A stretch of DNA of 64,000 nucleotides from NCBI RefSeq assembly GCF_000237925.1, contig NC_031502.1:56417943-56481942 (forward strand), in the 5' to 3' direction. This stretch comes from Schistosoma mansoni (taxonomy: Eukaryota; Platyhelminthes; Trematoda; Strigeidida; Schistosomatidae). Of the stretch, positions 46,785 to 64,000 are shown piece after piece; the first letter of the stretch is position 1; each line of letters begins with the position of its first letter. Below the pieces are notes generated by a model that saw only the letters and a list, made by a program, of their open reading frames with translations, did not search any database and was not told the DNA's origin. Position numbers and translations under genes: made by a program.

Positions 46785-47572
46785 GGTCAACGGCTGGCTC
46801 TTCTATCACAAACGCAACAACAAATGCAGGAGAAAACGAACAGTGTAGCAGCAGCCTCAGCAGCAGTAGGTCTCAATATAAACAAAAGGAAAAGCAAGAC
46901 TGTCCGATACAATACAATATGCACCAATCCAATTACACTTGACGGAGAAGCTTTGGAGGATGTGAAAACCTTTATATATCTGGGCAGCATCATTGATGAA
47001 CACGGTGGATCAGATGCAGATGTGAGGGCGCGGATCGGCAAAGCAAGAGCAGCATACTTACAACTGAAAAACATCTGGAGCTCAAAACAATTGTCAACCA
47101 ACACCAAGGTTAGAATTTTCAATACAAATGTCAAGACAGTTCTACTGTATGGGGCGGAGGCGTGGAGAACTACGAAAGCCATTATCCAGAAGATACAAGT
47201 GTTTATTAACAGCTGTCTACGCAAGATACTTCGGATCCGATGGCTAGACACTATCAGCAACAAGTTACTGTGGGAGACAACAAACCAGATTCCAGCGGAG
47301 GAAGAAATCAGGAAGAAGCGCTGGAAGTGGATTGGGCACACCTTGAGGAAATCACCTAATTGCGTCACAAGACAAGCCCTCACATGGAACCCTGAAGGTC
47401 AAAGGAGAAGAGGAAGACCAAAGAACACATTACGCCGAGAAATAGAGACAGACATGAGAAGAATGAACAAGAACTGGATAGAACTAGAAAAGAATGCCCA
47501 GGACAGAGTGGGTTGGAGAAAGCTGGTCGGCGGCCTACGCTCCATTGGGAGTAACAGGCGTAAGTAAGTAAG
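46785..47572 (+). mobile_element. RTE (TAAG family) 3' fragment, best-preserved copy
   Basis: An open frame of about 247 residues covers the RT thumb and C-terminal region ([63 protein letters not shown]). It ends in GGCGTAAGTAAGTAAGTAAG. The catalytic RT part is absent, so the copy is 5'-truncated. It gives the reference for the other TAAG-family fragments. Confidence 0.88.
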
Positions 47573-48344
47573 TAAGAGATCAACGGCCATGTGTCTACTA
47601 CAGTGACTCCAAAGTTTGGGGAGACGAGTTGTGTCTTGGAAACAGTTGGACTGAACAAACAAATTCGAAGGAGTGGACTTTCCTTCTTCGGGATATACTG
47701 TTGTTGGTGCATTAATAGGGCTCGCAAGCCTACGCAATCAGATCCTCGATTTTATTTACATTGAGAGTGACAATCATAAATGAAGACAAATGCAATCTCC
47801 AAAAAATCAATTGTACCAAGAGTTAGAAGAAATACATCTGAAAATGTGAATTATATCATCACTTTTAAAGTACAACAACATAGACTAACAGTGGGAAGAC
47901 GTGATATGACATCACGTGTAGCAATTCATATAGACCACTGCAGATGCGAGTTTGTCGGGAAAATGTAGAAACTCTTGGTTAAGGAAAATCCAAAAATGTT
48001 AGTAAATTTCTAATTTAATGACATCTAGGTAAGTCGAAAACAGTCGACGTCAATCTCAGTGATTATTAACTTAATGCTTTAGATTCTTGGTGGATCTAAG
48101 GTCGATTATTATGGACACAAAGTAAGTAACAAAGCAATATTATGTTATTCATTCCTATCTAACAAACTCCGCCATTGGAATTTTTAACCACTTATCTCGG
48201 GATAAATCTTCACTAAAATGGCTTGAAACATGAGATTTTAATGCATAAACTCTAGCATCTGATGATTACGAGCGTCGAGTGCTTTTGTAATTGAAAGATA
48301 ACTTCTAGATTCATGCCCGGGGAAATTAAGTTTGGCGCGCAGGC
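47573..48344. promoter_or_regulatory. CARM1 5' flank
   Basis: The region between the RTE fragment and the CARM1 ATG should hold the promoter and 5' UTR. An in-frame TAA at ~48327-48329 lies 18 bp before the ATG. No specific motif is claimed. Confidence 0.4.
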
Positions 48345-62862
<14,518 letters not shown>

Positions 62863-62951
62863 GTATCTACTCAGAACAATATATTTTTTGTTTTATTTTT
62901 ATGTTACTGCCTACTTATACGTTTACTGACCAACGTAAAAGAGTGTTCTAA

Positions 62952-63514
62952 AACGCTTAGTGGTAGCTAAATATAACCTATCTTTTCAAGTCATTGACTC
63001 CTGGTTTGTTCTGTGTAGGCAGGTACTGACTTCCTGATTCGTATTCGCAAAAAATAGAATTGTTAGGGACTTTAGAAAACACGAACTGTAAGCGGTCGAA
63101 GTGATCAGTCAATTTTTGTGCATTTAGCGAAGTTGTTAGAAGTTATTGATAGTTAGTTCTTACCTGGTGTTTGAGCAGCTGTAACCTATTCAAATTGTGT
63201 GTGTGTGTGTGTGTTGACCACTAATCTTCATCATTTACCGGTTAATGTACATACATATTCCAGATTTGATTTCATTCATATTTAAATAATCAGTGTAGTC
63301 AATTATTTCTCTTTACTAACTGAACTTTGATAGTTTTGTTGTTTGTTTATCCATGGACTTTGACCCTTTAATAAAGAGGCTTTAATGATAAGAAAAACTA
63401 TTAAAAATAAAATACTAACCTAGAGTTTCTATTTGATAAGGATGATGCCATCTTGTTTTGTATTTTCATATCTTACATTTTTCATTCAATATTTTAACAT
63501 AGTTTGGAAGGGTT
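62952..63514. other. Intron or 3' UTR of CARM1, with a (GT)n microsatellite
   Basis: No exon was recognised. GT repeats at ~63198-63215 and an AATAAA at ~63370-63375 on the plus strand. Confidence 0.5.
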
Positions 63515-64000
63515 ATTCTTGTCTTCAAAGCATTGCTCGTATATCCTGGGACCAGCGAGTAATTAATGCAGTTGTTAGGAAACGGGTAATAGGCAAGGAT
63601 GGCAAATCGATTGATGAAGTAATGAAACTTTATCAGTTGAGATGACTGGGACACGTGTTACATATGCCCAACCACCGACTGCGCCGACATGCGATGTTTT
63701 ATGGTGTAGGAGTAGGTTGGAAGAAAGCTAGGGGCGGCCAGACCAAAACGTGGCACAAATCCATGGAGTCACTGACAAGTGGACTGAGTCATGTTGGTCC
63801 GTGTAGACTACCTGTTTGGGATGCGCGAGATGATAGCAATCGATGGTTAGAGACCTTGAATGACATGGCTCAAAATCGTTTGCAATGGCTAAGGTGCATT
63901 CACTCTTTGTGTTCTACCAAATTCTAATCTGAATTCATCATGTCCCTATCTTTTTTCTCTTTTTAAATTTATTTCACTGTATTATACTCCTTCAATAGCA
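63515..64000 (+). mobile_element. RTE (CTGA family) 3' fragment, right edge of window
   Basis: Coding remnant (SIARISWDQRVINAVVRKRV, GKDGKSIDEVMKLYQLR then TGA, LGHVLHMPNHRLRRH, WLETLNDMAQNRLQW) and the start of the 3' UTR. It is 5'-truncated, has one in-frame stop at 63643-63645, and continues past the window. Confidence 0.85.

Noticed and set aside
62863-62951. Read-through C-terminus of CARM1 exon 9
   Set aside because: The 29 extra residues are hydrophobic, T-rich and intron-like after a good GTATCT donor. It is kept only as an alternative, since a stop and an AATAAA do follow.

Overview
The window looks like a eukaryotic, AT-rich blood-fluke genome, most likely Schistosoma (inference). 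The evidence is: (i) spliced genes whose best family matches are animal CPEB1, axonemal dynein light chain 1 and CARM1; (ii) runs of 31-43 nt introns at gene 5' ends, a known schistosome trait; (iii) a tRNA-promoter SINE carrying a hammerhead ribozyme of the schistosome S-alpha type on the minus strand near 26.3 kb; (iv) dense RTE, CR1 and Gypsy retrotransposons. No bacterial or viral genes are seen. The assembly has two N gaps, at 30915-31136 and 31757-31956.

Layout. 1-2640: an RTE-type retrotransposon with one long uninterrupted reverse-transcriptase ORF that enters from the left edge. 5880-14825 (minus): the 3' two thirds of a CPEB1/Orb-like gene, six exons with consistent phases, encoding a Q/N/H-rich leader, RRM1, RRM2 and the C-terminal ZZ-like zinc domain. 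15-34 kb: repeat-rich intergenic or 5'-intronic DNA, with hammerhead/tRNA-like SINEs, RTE fragments, a Penelope-like remnant, an 891-bp perfect 8-bp tandem array, and a near full-length but broken RTE flanked by a target-site duplication of at least 84 bp. 34779-38389 (minus): a complete DNAL1 gene of 188 codons in seven exons; five introns are 31-43 nt and the last is 2.86 kb and filled with repeats. 40.7-44.3 kb (minus): a decayed Ty3/Gypsy element with its 5' LTR. 45666-46138 (minus): an inverted, almost identical partial copy of a CARM1 exon and its 3' splice site. 48345 to at least 62862 (plus): CARM1/PRMT4, nine exons, probably continuing beyond the last one seen. From 63.5 kb to the right edge: another RTE fragment.

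How it fits together. The three host genes have unrelated jobs: translational control of mRNA, ciliary dynein, and histone/protein arginine methylation. They form no obvious pathway. CPEB and DNAL1 share the minus strand; CARM1 lies on the plus strand. Nearly all the remaining DNA is retroelement. At least three RTE families occur, each with its own 3' tail: (AAAT)n, (TAAG)n and (CTGA)n. A ~0.5-kb non-autonomous repeat with ten copies ends in the same 3' tail as the first RTE family, so it looks like its parasite. Exon coordinates come from splice signals, reading phase and protein-family similarity read by eye; no alignment or transcript data was used.
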